DNA of 64,000 nt from Beta vulgaris subsp. vulgaris (taxonomy: Eukaryota > Streptophyta > Magnoliopsida > Caryophyllales > Amaranthaceae): assembly GCF_026745355.1 (NCBI RefSeq), contig NC_079207.1, positions 36,185,430 through 36,249,429 on the forward strand, given 5' to 3'. The translations under genes were made by a program, and so were the position numbers. Shown here in pieces: positions 1-12,100 of the stretch (the first letter of the stretch is position 1; each line of letters begins with the position of its first letter). The notes beneath the pieces are model-generated. The model worked only from the letters and a program-made list of their open reading frames with translations, ran no database searches and was not told the DNA's origin.

Positions 1-2570
1 CAACTTCTGGTGGACTTTATTATTGGAGTGCTAAACTTGCTGGTCCTTCTTGGGCTCCCTTTGCCTCGTGGCTCACTGGATGGTAATTACTCTATTTTTA
101 CTTGCTACATTTCCATATTAGGAAACTCAAATTATAAACTTTAATTCATTATTTGTCTTCTTTTATCCCTTCTAAAATTAAAATGCCATTTGATTTACAA
201 AAACCATTCATCTAAAAGACTAATTTCTCTACTTCATGTGTAGTGCTTTGTAGTTCGCTACTATTGGAACATTTCCTGAATTCTGATTTGTCCTAATACT
301 ATGTCTGTACTCTGGTTTCATTACTTGAGTATTACAAAGGATTCATGACCCTATATTTGAACACTGATTTCATTACTTAACATGTATGTACATTTTTCAT
401 GTTTACTGCTGTGCTATTATTAATGAATAAACGTCACCTCATCTTTTTGCAGGTTCAACATTGTTGGTCAGGTAATTCTGACAATATATATGCTCTGGAT
501 GTCTGAGATTATAATGCTCCATATTGCTGGTCAATTGAAATTTAACTTGTAATTTTCATAGCAGTGGTTGTGGTTAAATTAACATCTGATTAAATCTGTC
601 TTTCGTTGACAGTGGGCTGTCACTACTAGTGTGGATTTCTCTCTGGCACAACTGATTCAAGTGATCATTCTACTTAGCACAGGTGGAAAAAATGGTGGTG
701 GTTATGAGGCATCCAAATACGTCGTTATTGGTTTCCACGGTGCAATTTTACTTATGCACGCTGCCTTGAACAGTCTACCTATCTCATGGTTGTCCTTCTT
801 TGGACAGCTTGCTGCGGCATGGAATGTTGCAGGTATGGATAATCATTATATTGGCTCTGTTACTGTTGTTTATTGTTATGAAAGTATCTATGTACATAAA
901 TAGACCCTACCTATATAAGATTTAGGGGTATCAAACATCTAAAAACATAATCAATGTTTTTCTTGTTTTAGGAGTGGTTATCCTTATGATTGCCATCCCC
1001 CTGGCTGCCAAGGAAAAGGCCAGTGCTGAGTTTGTTTTCACACACTTCAACACTGATAATGGTGATGGTATCAACAGTAGGGTTTACATCTTCGTTATCG
1101 GACTTCTCATGAGCCAATACACGCTCACTGGTTATGATGCATCTGCTCACATGGTAAGGAGCTGAGAAATAATCTTATCCCTTTAAGAAGCTGGAATCAA
1201 GCATATGTCATGATAGATGATACGTTTTTGCCTCTTTGGCGGTCGAATAAGACAAACAATATGGACATCTATTGCATATGCATATACATACACGTATATA
1301 CTATACATACATCCAATCGTTTTCCTTTTATTCCAAATAGAAACTAGACATCATCCATCTCTTCTCATTCTGAGTCATTGAACTTCTTAAATGGCAGACT
1401 GAGGAAACTAAGGATGCAGATAAGAATGGACCTAGAGGAATTATTAGCGCCATTGGTATATCAATAATCTTTGGTTGGGTTTACATCCTTGGAATCACCT
1501 TTGCTGTCACCGATATTCCTTACCTTTTAAGTAGCGAAAATGATGCTGGTGGTTATGCCATAGCTCAAGTATTTTACCAAGCATTTAAGAGTCGATATGG
1601 AAATGGAATTGGAGGAATTATTTGCTTGTGCATTGTTGCTGTAGCCATATTTTTCTGTGGCATGAGTTCAGTTACTAGCAATTCCAGGTAAACATTTTCT
1701 TGATTATCGAAGTTTGATATTTTGAGTTCTAACATGGTGGGCGATGGATTCTTATAAAGTAGATAATATCTTTTCACAGGATGGCTTATGCGTTCTCTAG
1801 AGATGGTGCTATGCCCTTTTCATCAATGTGGCATAAAGTGAACAAGCAGGAGGTTCCTATCAATGCAGTGTGGATGTCTGCTTTCATCTCCTTCTTCATG
1901 GCATTAACGGTATATATGTAAAGAAAATATCATTAGTAATACTCTATATATATATATTAGTATTTATTCGTAAAAATCAAAAATCCTTGCACGTAAAAAT
2001 CAACAATTTCATTCAAGATGCTGCCATTAAAACTTTGTTTGGCCGGCGGAAAAATAAAAATTTGTTTACCATCCTTGGGAGACTTATTTTCCACCCTTGG
2101 AAAACTACTTTTTACACCATTTATAAACCAAGCAAAGGAAAATGAGAAAACTACTGTTTCATTTAGATCAATCTGTTCCTTGTTCTGTCTAGTTTGTCTA
2201 ATAAGGCCTTCTCCTCTGGCAGTCTCTTGGAAGCTTGGTGGCATTTGAAGCGATGGTATCAATAGCGACTATTGGATTGTACATAGCTTATGCGTTACCC
2301 ATCTTGTTCAGAGTCACCTTGGCTCGCAATTCTTTTATCCCAGGGCCTTTCAATTTAGGGAGATATGGGATACTTGTTGGTTGGATCGCTGTTTTATGGG
2401 TAATCACCATTTCTATCATGTTCTCTTTGCCTGTTGCCTATCCCATTAGCACAGAGACACTCAATTATACACCTGTGGCTGTGGGTGGTTTGTTGATCCT
2501 CACGGTTTCCGCTTGGATTTTAAGAGCAAGACACTGGTTCAAAGGTCCTGTTACAAACATACATAATTGA
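1..2570 (+). CDS. BAT1: Bidirectional amino acid transporter (BAT1/GABA permease-like), 3' seven exons
   Basis: An integral membrane permease of the APC superfamily; plant BAT1/GABP moves amino acids such as GABA, Ala, Glu and Lys across membranes. Exons by GT-AG sites and phase: 1-82, 453-471, 613-832, 972-1153, 1398-1687, 1780-1909 and 2223-2570, with the stop at 2568-2570. The window opens inside the protein at a TSGGLYYW motif; the first exons lie to the left. Other recognisable blocks are FNIVGQWAVTTSVDFSLAQ, MSQYTLTGYDASAHM, GPRGIISAIG, FFCGMSSVTSNSRMAYAFSR and ETLNYTPVAVGG, all characteristic of plant BAT1. Several hydrophobic membrane segments are visible and the end (RHWFKGPVTNIHN) matches the family C-terminus. 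No frameshift or internal stop is seen, so the gene appears intact. The symbol is by homology; a lineage-specific paralogue is possible. Confidence 0.93.
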
Positions 2571-3113
2571 ATTCTCATCATATTTTACTCTTTTTTTGGT
2601 ACTTGATAGTATCACTTTATGTCCAAGTATCTAGCATTTTCATTTATAAGCTCGAGTTTACCTCATTTACAATTTCTCTCCTTTTTTTTAGCCACTATAT
2701 CATTACTAAGTTGTAAATACTCCTAAACTTGAAAGTCTACAATTACACTGAATCTTTTTTGGTTGCTTTTATTAGGCTTTTCTTTCTTTTCCTTGATAAA
2801 ATATGGTAATTTCTGTTAGATGGTCCTGTAACTGGACACACAATTACTTTTCTTTTTTGACTCTTATATTATGCTAAATATGATTCTAGCAATTTGTACG
2901 ATTTACTTGCGCCAATCCATGGACAATACCGGTCCGTAAGTGTTCCGATCACAAGTAACGATTACCAAGTTTTCACAATGTTAAATGTGTATATATATTT
3001 TAACGACTACCAAGAGTGTCTTTCTGAAGCTTTATTAACTACTACCAAATAGTTGTTTCGAAGCTTTATTCAGGTTTATATCAGCTTTCCTTTATGATGA
3101 ATGATACTCGATA
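2571..3113. other. Intergenic spacer between convergent genes
   Basis: This AT-rich stretch holds the 3' UTRs of the permease gene (+) and the response-regulator gene (-). The two genes converge on it. No further gene, repeat or structured element was seen. Confidence 0.6.
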
Positions 3114-6100
3114 TCACACATTGCTGCTGCTGCTGAAGCCCAAGCTCTTGAGATCACTAACTCCAAAATCATTTCGCAGCTGAAATCATCCAAAAATAGC
3201 AACTGGTTAACAAAATATACCCGAACAAACCACCACAGTAACTAAGAAGAAAGGAAAGTGAAAAGTTCTGTTAAGATGTAAAACCTCAGCCAAAATTGCA
3301 TCAAAGAAAATGTCATCATCAGTAAGCTGCTGGGAGTTGCTTGCACCTGCATTCTTCAGAATCTCTTCACTAGACTCTAGAACTCCAAGATCTTCAAGAT
3401 TTCTCCCACCTAAATCGTTTGTGTGTTCTATAGCCTGATTTTCTAAGCCATTAGAAATCACAAGGCTACTGTTATCACTACCAGAAATGGGATAATTTAG
3501 AGTCTGACATAAATTTGCTGTATCCACTTGAATGTTACAAGAACTCTGCACAAAAGATTGCATATAATCTTTTGATGGTGTACGTGAGGACTGGACTGAG
3601 TAAGGTGCTGGGGTTGGCGAGCACACATGTAGCGAAGGAGAAAACCCGAAATTCATAGTGCTCGATCCATTATACCCATAATTTGGAGTTACATTACCCT
3701 CGAACACGTCAGCCTGTCTGTTTCCAGTTTGAGAATAGTTTCTGTTGTTGGATAAGAGCATTGTTTCGATCTGTGTGTTTGGAATGGAACTTGCTTTCCC
3801 TGTTGCAGTCCCAGATTTATAGCTACGTAAGTGCCATTCTAGTAATACTTGCATTTTAATATTTCAATACAGTGACGTCGAAGTATGAAATTTGCAGTCA
3901 TACCTGATTTAGTGTCTATCCGATATGCACGTCTAATTTTATCAATCCTTCCTCTAAGATTTGATGGATTATCAGTGGTCTCATCAACTGCCAATTGCTT
4001 ACCGGTGCTGCATAAAAGTGAAGTTTTGCCCATAGGGCTTACTCTGTCCACTCTGCCTGTCCTGCTGACATTATTCCCGAGGTGGAGTTCTAGTTGTGAC
4101 CTTGAATTGGAACTTGGGCTCTGTCTAGCGCGTTCTTCTTTTTCACCACCGTATAAAGTTCTAAAATTCAGGAGACTTAAACCTACTTCGCTTGCTGTTC
4201 TAGTTTCGGCAGAGTTATTTTGAACTGAAAGATAGCTAGGTCCTGCAGCAGGACTACCAGCATTGCTGACTATATTTCTAGATTGTAGATTTAATTTAGC
4301 TCCTGGATTTTCAAACTCGTTTCTGGCATACGTTGTATCTGAGAGATCCCTAGAATTTTGACCACCACTTCCTTGGAAAGCCTTAGTTTGCAGCTGTCTC
4401 TGTCCATCAGAAGTGTTACTGGTTCTTGTTGGAGGAGTTATGTTGATACAAGGAGAACTAACATGCTCTTTTGAATTCTGAGAGGAAAACAACACACAAG
4501 TTTAATTTGCACTGCATGTTCAGTTACTGGTATTGAATGCTAAATGAAAAATTTGTGAAGAAAAACACATGTTGGGGAATGAAGTTCTATTACCTTAATT
4601 GTTTCTTTCAGAAAATACATGTAAATCGATTAACCCAATTTATGACCAATACAAAAGAACACGTACGCAACTTTCCATCCACTGTCTCTAACCCTAATTT
4701 AAAAAAAACATGGATATTGAACTATTGTAAGTATTTAAAATTAGCTCTTCATGGGATCAAACCCCACTAAGGGCTCTTTGGGGGTGAGGTTTTCCTTACC
4801 ATCCCCCTCCCTCCCAAGAAGTGTGATCTACAACCCGATTAGTTAAACTTGAGTAAAGTACCAGTTAAGTAGGATCGTTCATCTTACCTACCTAAATACA
4901 AGTATCTAAAATTAGCTATGCCTCTTCGTCGTATAGGAACTGAATGAACTCAGGTCTATAAATATTGACCTTCAACAGTTATAAGCTAGTTTCACAATAA
5001 TTGCTTCACACTGACTTCTAGTTGATACAATGAAGAAATGGTGGAAAAAGAATAACATGCATACGACTTGTTACCTGAGCTAGCACCCTCAAATCTGTAA
5101 TACCAAATTCTTGTTGATTTGTTGTTGAAATCACTTCACAACATAACAAAAGGTAATAAGTATATAGTTAGGACAATGCATGTATATTGTTGCCAAAAAT
5201 TACTATCAATATAATAGAATTCAAAGAAAAATATTAATATTGTGAAATCTTCAATTTCTAAATCGTCCATATTACATATTTATATGAAGTATACTCTAAT
5301 TAATTGCTAACCTTCTTGAGTATCCTTTGGAACTATGTTCATGAACTTTGCATTAAGCTCATTGTTCCACTTGACATTCTCAAATTTAGCCTTTAGTTTC
5401 TTGTTCTTCCTTTTAGCTGACTCCGGATCGAAACTTGTAACGTCATTATTCCTTGTGACTTTGTTACCGCAATCTGATCTTTTTCTCGTCAAGATTTCTT
5501 GCTCCTTCTCTTTGTTCCGTATAGGTTCATCTCCTATCGCTAAACTTAACTTGCTCTTGCTTATTAGTTGCTGGGGATCACTGTGATTCAACCTTTTTTC
5601 GCCATTCTCAGAGTCGTCAGCAGTTCTTTTCCGTCCTTTCCTGAACACATATTGCCATAAACCTCGTGCATCATCTCTGCTAATAGGTTTCTCAAAGAAT
5701 TGACAAGCTCCTTGTTGTATTGTTTTAATAGCTAGTTGCTCATCCATCTTATATGAGATCACTGTTCATGTTGTTGACCAAGTTATTAGCAACACTAACA
5801 ATTAGGTTCCTGATTTTAACTATATTTGAAGAGTTTTGTCCATTAAGTTAATAGAGTAAAATATATCATAAATCTCATATTGTATATTCAACATGTAAGA
5901 TCAATGTGCTTTGAATATGGTGAAAGCGTGGAGCAAATGGCGAATTCGAGAGCTCACCCGGTCAGCTGGGTAGGTTCGCCCGGTCGAGCGGTGGGACGCT
6001 CGCACATGCGGCTTAGCCCAGGTGACCGTGCGAGTTGTTCATGTGATTGCTGCTCGATTTGCTTGCACACTCGACCGGGCAGTGTCTCGCCCGACCGGGC

Positions 6101-9100
6101 GATTTTGGCCTAGGCGACTGAGCGAGTGTCAATTTGATGCGGGGATGCGATTTTTGTCAAGTTAGTATATATAGCTTAACCTAATTCATTTAAGTCGTCA
6201 TTAGTGCGAAAACACATCTCTAATATGAAATTTCATCAAGATCTATTAAACTATTCTCTCTCTCTGCCCGTGGACGTAGCCAACACATCATTGACGAACC
6301 ACATAAATCTGTGTGTTCTTTGTTGTTGTTTTGCATTCAATATTTGTTCTTTCTCACATCCGTTATAACAAATTGGTATCAAGAGTTTTGGTTTTCGATC
6401 TGAGTGAGAAAGATGTCTGGGATGAATGTGAAAATCGATAAATTCACTTGGAGAAACAGTTTCAGTCTATGACAAATCAAGATGCGAGATTCACTTAAGC
6501 AACAAGGGTTCTGGGAACAGTTGGCAAAGAACTCATCAGATTCAGTTACTGCTGAGATGGTCGTTCTGAAGGAGAAGACACATAATACGATCATGTTGTG
6601 TCTTGTTGATGACATCATTACTGAAGTCGCGGATGAGGAAATCGCATCTGGTCTGTGGTTGAAGTTAGAGAGTTTGTACATGACAAAATCTCTAACCAAC
6701 AAGTTGCTTTTGAAGGACCGTCTGTTCAGTCTGCGCATGAACGAAGGTACATCTCTTAGAGATCACCTAGATCAATAAAATACGATTTGTTAGAATTGTA
6801 TAATATTGATGTTACGGTGGAGGATAAGGATGCTGCTTTAATTCTACTTGTTTCTTTAGCATTGTCAGATGAGAATTTTGTGCAATCTTTTATTGTTGGT
6901 AAAGACTATGTGTCCCTAGAAGAGGTTAGATCATCTTTGCATACTAGAAAATTGCGCCATAAGGCATCTGGTAGTACAAGTACAGATAATCAGGCTTCTG
7001 AATTAGTGGCTAGTAGTAGTAAATGACATGAAAATTATGGGAGAAAGAATTTCAGGAAATCTGAAAATTCCAAAGGGGGTCTTAAACCTAATGATATCTG
7101 TAATTACTATAAGGAGAAGGGGTATTGGAAGAAGGAATGTTCTAAGAAGAAGCATCAGGAAAATAAATCTGGGTCTGGTTATGCTGCTGTTGCAATAGAA
7201 AATTCGAATTTTAAGGATGATATTGCTTTAGTTGCTAATGAACAAACACATTGCACTGATGTGTGGGTTTTAGATTATGGAGCGTCATATCATATGAGTC
7301 CTCATAGGGAGTGATAATTCACTACTTATGAGCAGGTAGATGGGGCTAATATTTCAATGGCTAATAGTGCAGTCTGCAAGACAGTTGGAATTCACTCATC
7401 AAGATCCGGACACATGATGGTACATTTTGCACCTTGAACAAAGTTAGGCATGTTCCATAGATGAGCAAGAATCTGATTTCACTAGTCTATTAGACAGTAA
7501 GGGGTTCAGTTTCAGAGGGGGGCGTGGAGTTGTGTATGTCTGCAAGGGTTTAAAGGATGTGTTAAAGGGGTCAAGTGTGGGACTTAGTATGTTTTGCGAG
7601 GTTGTACTCTCCTAGGTTTAGCTGATGTTACTTCATCTGAAATTCAGAATAAGGATATGACCAAGCTATGGCGCATGATACTTGGACATATGAGTGAAAG
7701 AGGGATGTGAATCCTCTCCATGGCAGATCTTTTGGGTGGCCATAAGGTCACACATCTTGAGTTTTGTGAGCATTGTGTCTTTGGGAAACTACATCGTAGC
7801 AAGTTTCCTATGGGCATTCATAGAAGAAAAGAATTGTGGATTATATCCACTCTGATTGTTGGGGTCCTTCACATGTGGAATCTTTGGGAGGTCACAAGTA
7901 TTGTGTATCCTTCATTGATGATTTTTCAAGAATGACTTGATTAATTATTATGAAGTCAAAAGGTGAAGCTTTCAAGAATTTCAAGCAAATGCATTGGTGG
8001 AAAATCAAATTGGGAAGAAGATCAAAAGGCTACGAACTGATAATGGTATGGAGTTCTGCTTGCTAGGTATCATACTATCAGGGATACACTACAGCAGAAT
8101 GGTGTAGCTGAACGAATGAATCAGACACTTCTGAAAAGAGCTCGGTGCATGTTATCTAATGTTGGGATGACTAGGAGGTTTTTGGGGAGAAACCGTTTGT
8201 ACAACATGTTATCTGATCAACCGTGGACCTCACTCTGGAATCAATCGTAAAACACCATATGAGATGTCGTCATGTAAGCCTGCATAATACTCTAATATGT
8301 GAGCTTTTGGTTGTAGTGTTTGCTATCATGTAAATGAGGATAAATTAGAGCCGAGAGCCAAAAAGGGAGTGCTTGTAGGATATGAGGATTGAGTGAAAGG
8401 TTCTAACATTTGTTCCCCATCTGAGGGTAGGGCAATACTTAGTAGAAATGTTATCGTTGAAGAAAATTCCATGGTTGATCCTACTGCGAAATCCATTGTT
8501 GGACCAAATATTGTTAGTGTTGAAGTGCAGGTGGAGCAGTATGTTACTCATGATGACAGTGATGAAACACATGAGGATAATCAACACATTAATTATGAAG
8601 CACCACAACCTTCAACACCAAGTGAAGAGGCGCCTAGCCTTGCTCGAGAACATCCTACGAGGATGAATATTGGGAAATCCCCAAATAGGTATGGTTTTGA
8701 AGATATGATGGCTTATGCAGTGCAAGTTGATGAGGACGTGGATGTCTATGAGCCATCTACCTACAGGGGGGCAGTTACATGTACATAGTCTACTCATTGG
8801 CTTGCTACAGTGAGAGATGAGATGGAGTCACTTCATAAGAACAAGACTTGGGAGCTTGTGCCTAAGCCTTCATGGAGGAAAATTGTTGCTTGTAAATGAT
8901 TTTTCAAGAAAAAGGAGGGGATGACATCTGCAGAGGAGGTCAAGTATAAGGCTCGATTAGTTGCAAGAGGGTTTACACAAAGAGAGGGAGTAAACTACAA
9001 TGAGATTTTTTCACCTATAGTCAGACATACTTTTATCAGGATGCTACTAGCAATAGTTGTACAATAGGATCTCGAGCTTGAGCAACTGGATGTAAAAACG

Positions 9101-12100
9101 ACTTTTCTACATGGATAATTAAAAGACGAGATATAAATGGCTCAGCCAGATGGTTTCCAAGTTCCAGGGAAGGAAACTTTTTTTTGCAAGTTGAAAATGT
9201 CCTTATATGGGCTAAGTAGTCTCCGAGGCAGTGGTATAAGACATTTGATAGCTACATGATGGAGCTAGGCTACGACAGGAGTTCATATGATTGTTGTGTG
9301 TATCACAACAAGATTACATATGGATCTTTCATCTACTTAGTGTTGTATGTAGATGATATGTTGATAGCAGCTAGGAACAAGTCGGATGTTCAGAAGTTGA
9401 AGGAGCTTCTCAGTGCTGAATTTGAAATGAAGGATTTGGGTGCGGCTCAAAATTTTTTGGGTATGGAGATCTTAGGGAGAGGTTCAAAAGAAGCTTTTCT
9501 TGTAACAGAAAGGCTACATTGAGAAGATATTGTCGAGGTTTGGCATGTCAATAGCAAAACCTATAGATACTCCAAGTACTGCCAATAGTCATTTTTCTGT
9601 TGTTTCTACGCCTAAGTCTGATGAGGAGAAGGAGTACATGAGTCGGGTTCCATATGCTAGTGCAGTAGGGAGCTTGATGTATTCCATGGTTTGCACTAGG
9701 CTGGATCTTGCACATGCAGTCAGTGTTGTTAGTAGGTTCATGGGTGATCCTGGTAAGGAGTATTGGCAGGCAGTCAAGAGGATATTTCGGTATCTTAGAG
9801 CTGTGTCAGATGTTGGTCTTGTTTATGGAGGGGATGTGAGATGTTTAGTTACATGTTTCTCTGATTCTGATTATGCTGGGGATGTGGACGTTAGGAGATC
9901 TATGACTAGTTATGTGTTCACTCTTGGTGGTTCTGTTGTGAGTTGGAAAGCTACTTTGCAGCCTACAGTGAGTTTGTCTAATACTGAAGCAGAGTATATG
10001 ACCTTGACAGAAGCACCTAAGGAGGGAATCTAGTTAAAGGGGCTAGTCAGTGATTTGGGTCTACAACATGATCAGGCAATAGTATATTGTAACAGCTTGA
10101 GTGCAATATGCTTGGCCAAGGATCAAGTCCATCATGAGAGGACTAAACATATTGATGCCTAGAGGTGATCATTTTGGCCCGGCCCGTTTTTGGGCAGGAT
10201 TTTTCGGCCCGCGAGTCGGGACCGGCCCGGCCCGGTCGTTTTTTTTTTGTCTTTGGGCGGGCTTTGGGCAAGCTAAAAACGAATTTTTAGTCTATTTTTT
10301 GGCCCGCAAAAGCCCGCTAAGCCCGGCCCGAAATAGCGGGCTTTGGACACAAAAATTCGGTCCGAATTTAGGCCCGACCCGGCCAATGGGTAAATTTTTT
10401 TGGCCGCGGCCCGGCCTGGCCCATGATCACCTCTATTGATGCCACGTATCATTTTCTAAGAAGTGAGATAAGAATTAAGGTGAAGAAGGTAGATAGAACT
10501 AGGGGTGATAATGAGCCTGACAAGCTCGCGAGCAGCTCGGGCTCGGCTCGGTCAAAGCTCGGGTCGTTGAAGCTCGGCTCGAGACTTAAACGAGCCGAGC
10601 CGAGCTAGGCAAAGCTCGGCTCGTAAAGCTCGTGAACAACTCGATTATTATTTTATACTAAAAAAATTATATTAAAAAATAATTTACATTAAAAAAAAGT
10701 TAATACAAATTTGTATTTTAATTTAGATTACAAATTATATATTTTAATTTGTGATCCAACTTCACCTCTACCCCACTAGGCACTAAAGTCCCACATTGGT
10801 TAAGAAAAAAATGATCAACCTTATTTTCTTTATAAATAGCTACTACTCCTTACTTCAACTTAAAGTTTAATTTTGTATCTCCCTGGTTGGAAAACAAAAA
10901 CTATACTTTATTTTTTTCATAGAGGGAATGAAGTATATTTTTAAATATTTGATTATTTAATACTTAAAATATTTGATAATTTTTTCTTAAGCAAAACATG
11001 GAGTCCCATATTGAAATTTTAACAATGCTAGGAGGGATTCCAAGTTATAAAAGCATATGTAAACAAAACAAGGGTATAATGAGTTTTTTTTTCTTTAACA
11101 AAACATGGAGTCCCACATTGAAATTTTAGCAACGCTAAGAGGGATCCTAAGTTATATAAGCATATGTAGAATGAGTTTGTTTATCTTAAACAAAACATGG
11201 AGTCCCACATTGAAATCTTAGCAATACTAAGAGTGAAACCAAGTTATAAAGCATGGGGATAGTAAGTTTGTTTTTCTTTTACACACCATGGAGTCCCACA
11301 TTGAAATATTAGCAATACTAAGAGGGAAATCAAGTTATAAAAGCATATATGATGGGTGAGTGAACAAGCTCACCTACTTCGAGTCGAGCCGAGCTCACTA
11401 GTCGAGCCTAAACGAGCTCACGAGTCGAGCCTAAACGAGCTCACGAGCCGAGCCTAAACGAGCTCGCGAGCCGAGCATAAACGAGCTCACGAGCCGCAAA
11501 TTCTAATCACGAGCTCGAGCCGAGCTCTGCTCCCCCAAGCTCGGCGAGCTCACGAGCCGAGCCGAGCCCATGAAATGTTAAACGAGCTCGAGCCGAGCCT
11601 AGTACTATTCGGGCTCGGCTCGCTCGATAAGCACCCCTAGTCCTTACAACTGATAATCCTGCTGATATGTTCACTAAGCCGATTCTGCAAAGTAAGTTTC
11701 AACATTTCTTGAACTTGCTCAATGTTTGAGGTTGTAAATTTCCCTTTGGGGTAAGTCTGTGATCCTTAGGGGCTAATCTGTTGTCCTTAAGGGACAAATC
11801 TGGTCTGGTTGTCTTTCGAGAAAAATCTGGTTGTAGGGAGGATCTAGGCATTGTGTTCAATGCATCTGATTTCTGGTTCGTTGTGAGAGTATTCAAGTCA
11901 AGGTGGGAATTTGTAAGATCGATGTGCCTTCAATATGGTGAAAGCATGGAGCATATGGCGAATTTGCGAGCTCGCTTGGGAAGGCGGTGGGGCGCCCACC
12001 ACTCGGGTAAATGTTTGTGTGATCGCTGCTGGATTTGCTTGTGTGCTCGACCGAGCGGTTTTGGCCCGGGCAACTGGGCGAGTGTCAATTTGACAAATTA

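Larger units (their letters stand above)
7301..11728 (+). pseudogene. Copia integrase, reverse transcriptase and RNase H remnant, interrupted by two elements
   Basis: The pre-integrase and integrase part is at about 7660-8390 (LGHMSERGM, CEHCVFGKLHRSKF, FIDDFSR). RT runs at about 8800-9520 (YKARLVARGFTQREG, LEQLDVKTTFLHG, YVDDM at 9349). RNase H runs at about 9530-10033 (VGSLMYSMVCTRLDLAHAV, SLSNTEAEYM), then TKHIDATYHF near 10145. It resumes after the insertions at about 11650 (TDNPADMFTKPI). Many stops and shifts break the frame. The two later insertions split the last RNase H block into three pieces, giving a clear order of events. Confidence 0.85.
5894..12093 (+). mobile_element. Decayed Ty1/copia LTR retrotransposon in intron 2 of the response-regulator gene
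   Basis: A copia element inserted antisense to its host gene. The 5' LTR (5894-6370) and a 3' LTR remnant (11912-12093) both open with TGTAAGATC and share GTGAAAGC, ATGGCGAATT and AGTGTCAATTTGA. A primer-binding site (TGGTATCA, initiator Met tRNA type) lies at 6374 just after the 5' LTR. A polypurine tract AAGGTGGGAA precedes the 3' LTR. Gag, protease, integrase, RT and RNase H follow in copia order but are broken by stops and frameshifts. The 3' LTR stops after about 180 of 477 bases, so the element has lost its right end. Two hAT-like elements sit inside its RNase H region. It cannot transpose on its own. Confidence 0.88.

Noticed and set aside
2018..2262. Open frames on both strands within a permease intron
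   Set aside because: They overlap the intron and the last exon in the wrong frame; shadows.
4745..4905. SINE-like piece: on the minus strand GGGGTTTGATCCC resembles a Pol III B box
   Set aside because: No A box, A tail or target duplication could be shown, and it lies in an ordinary intron of the response-regulator gene.
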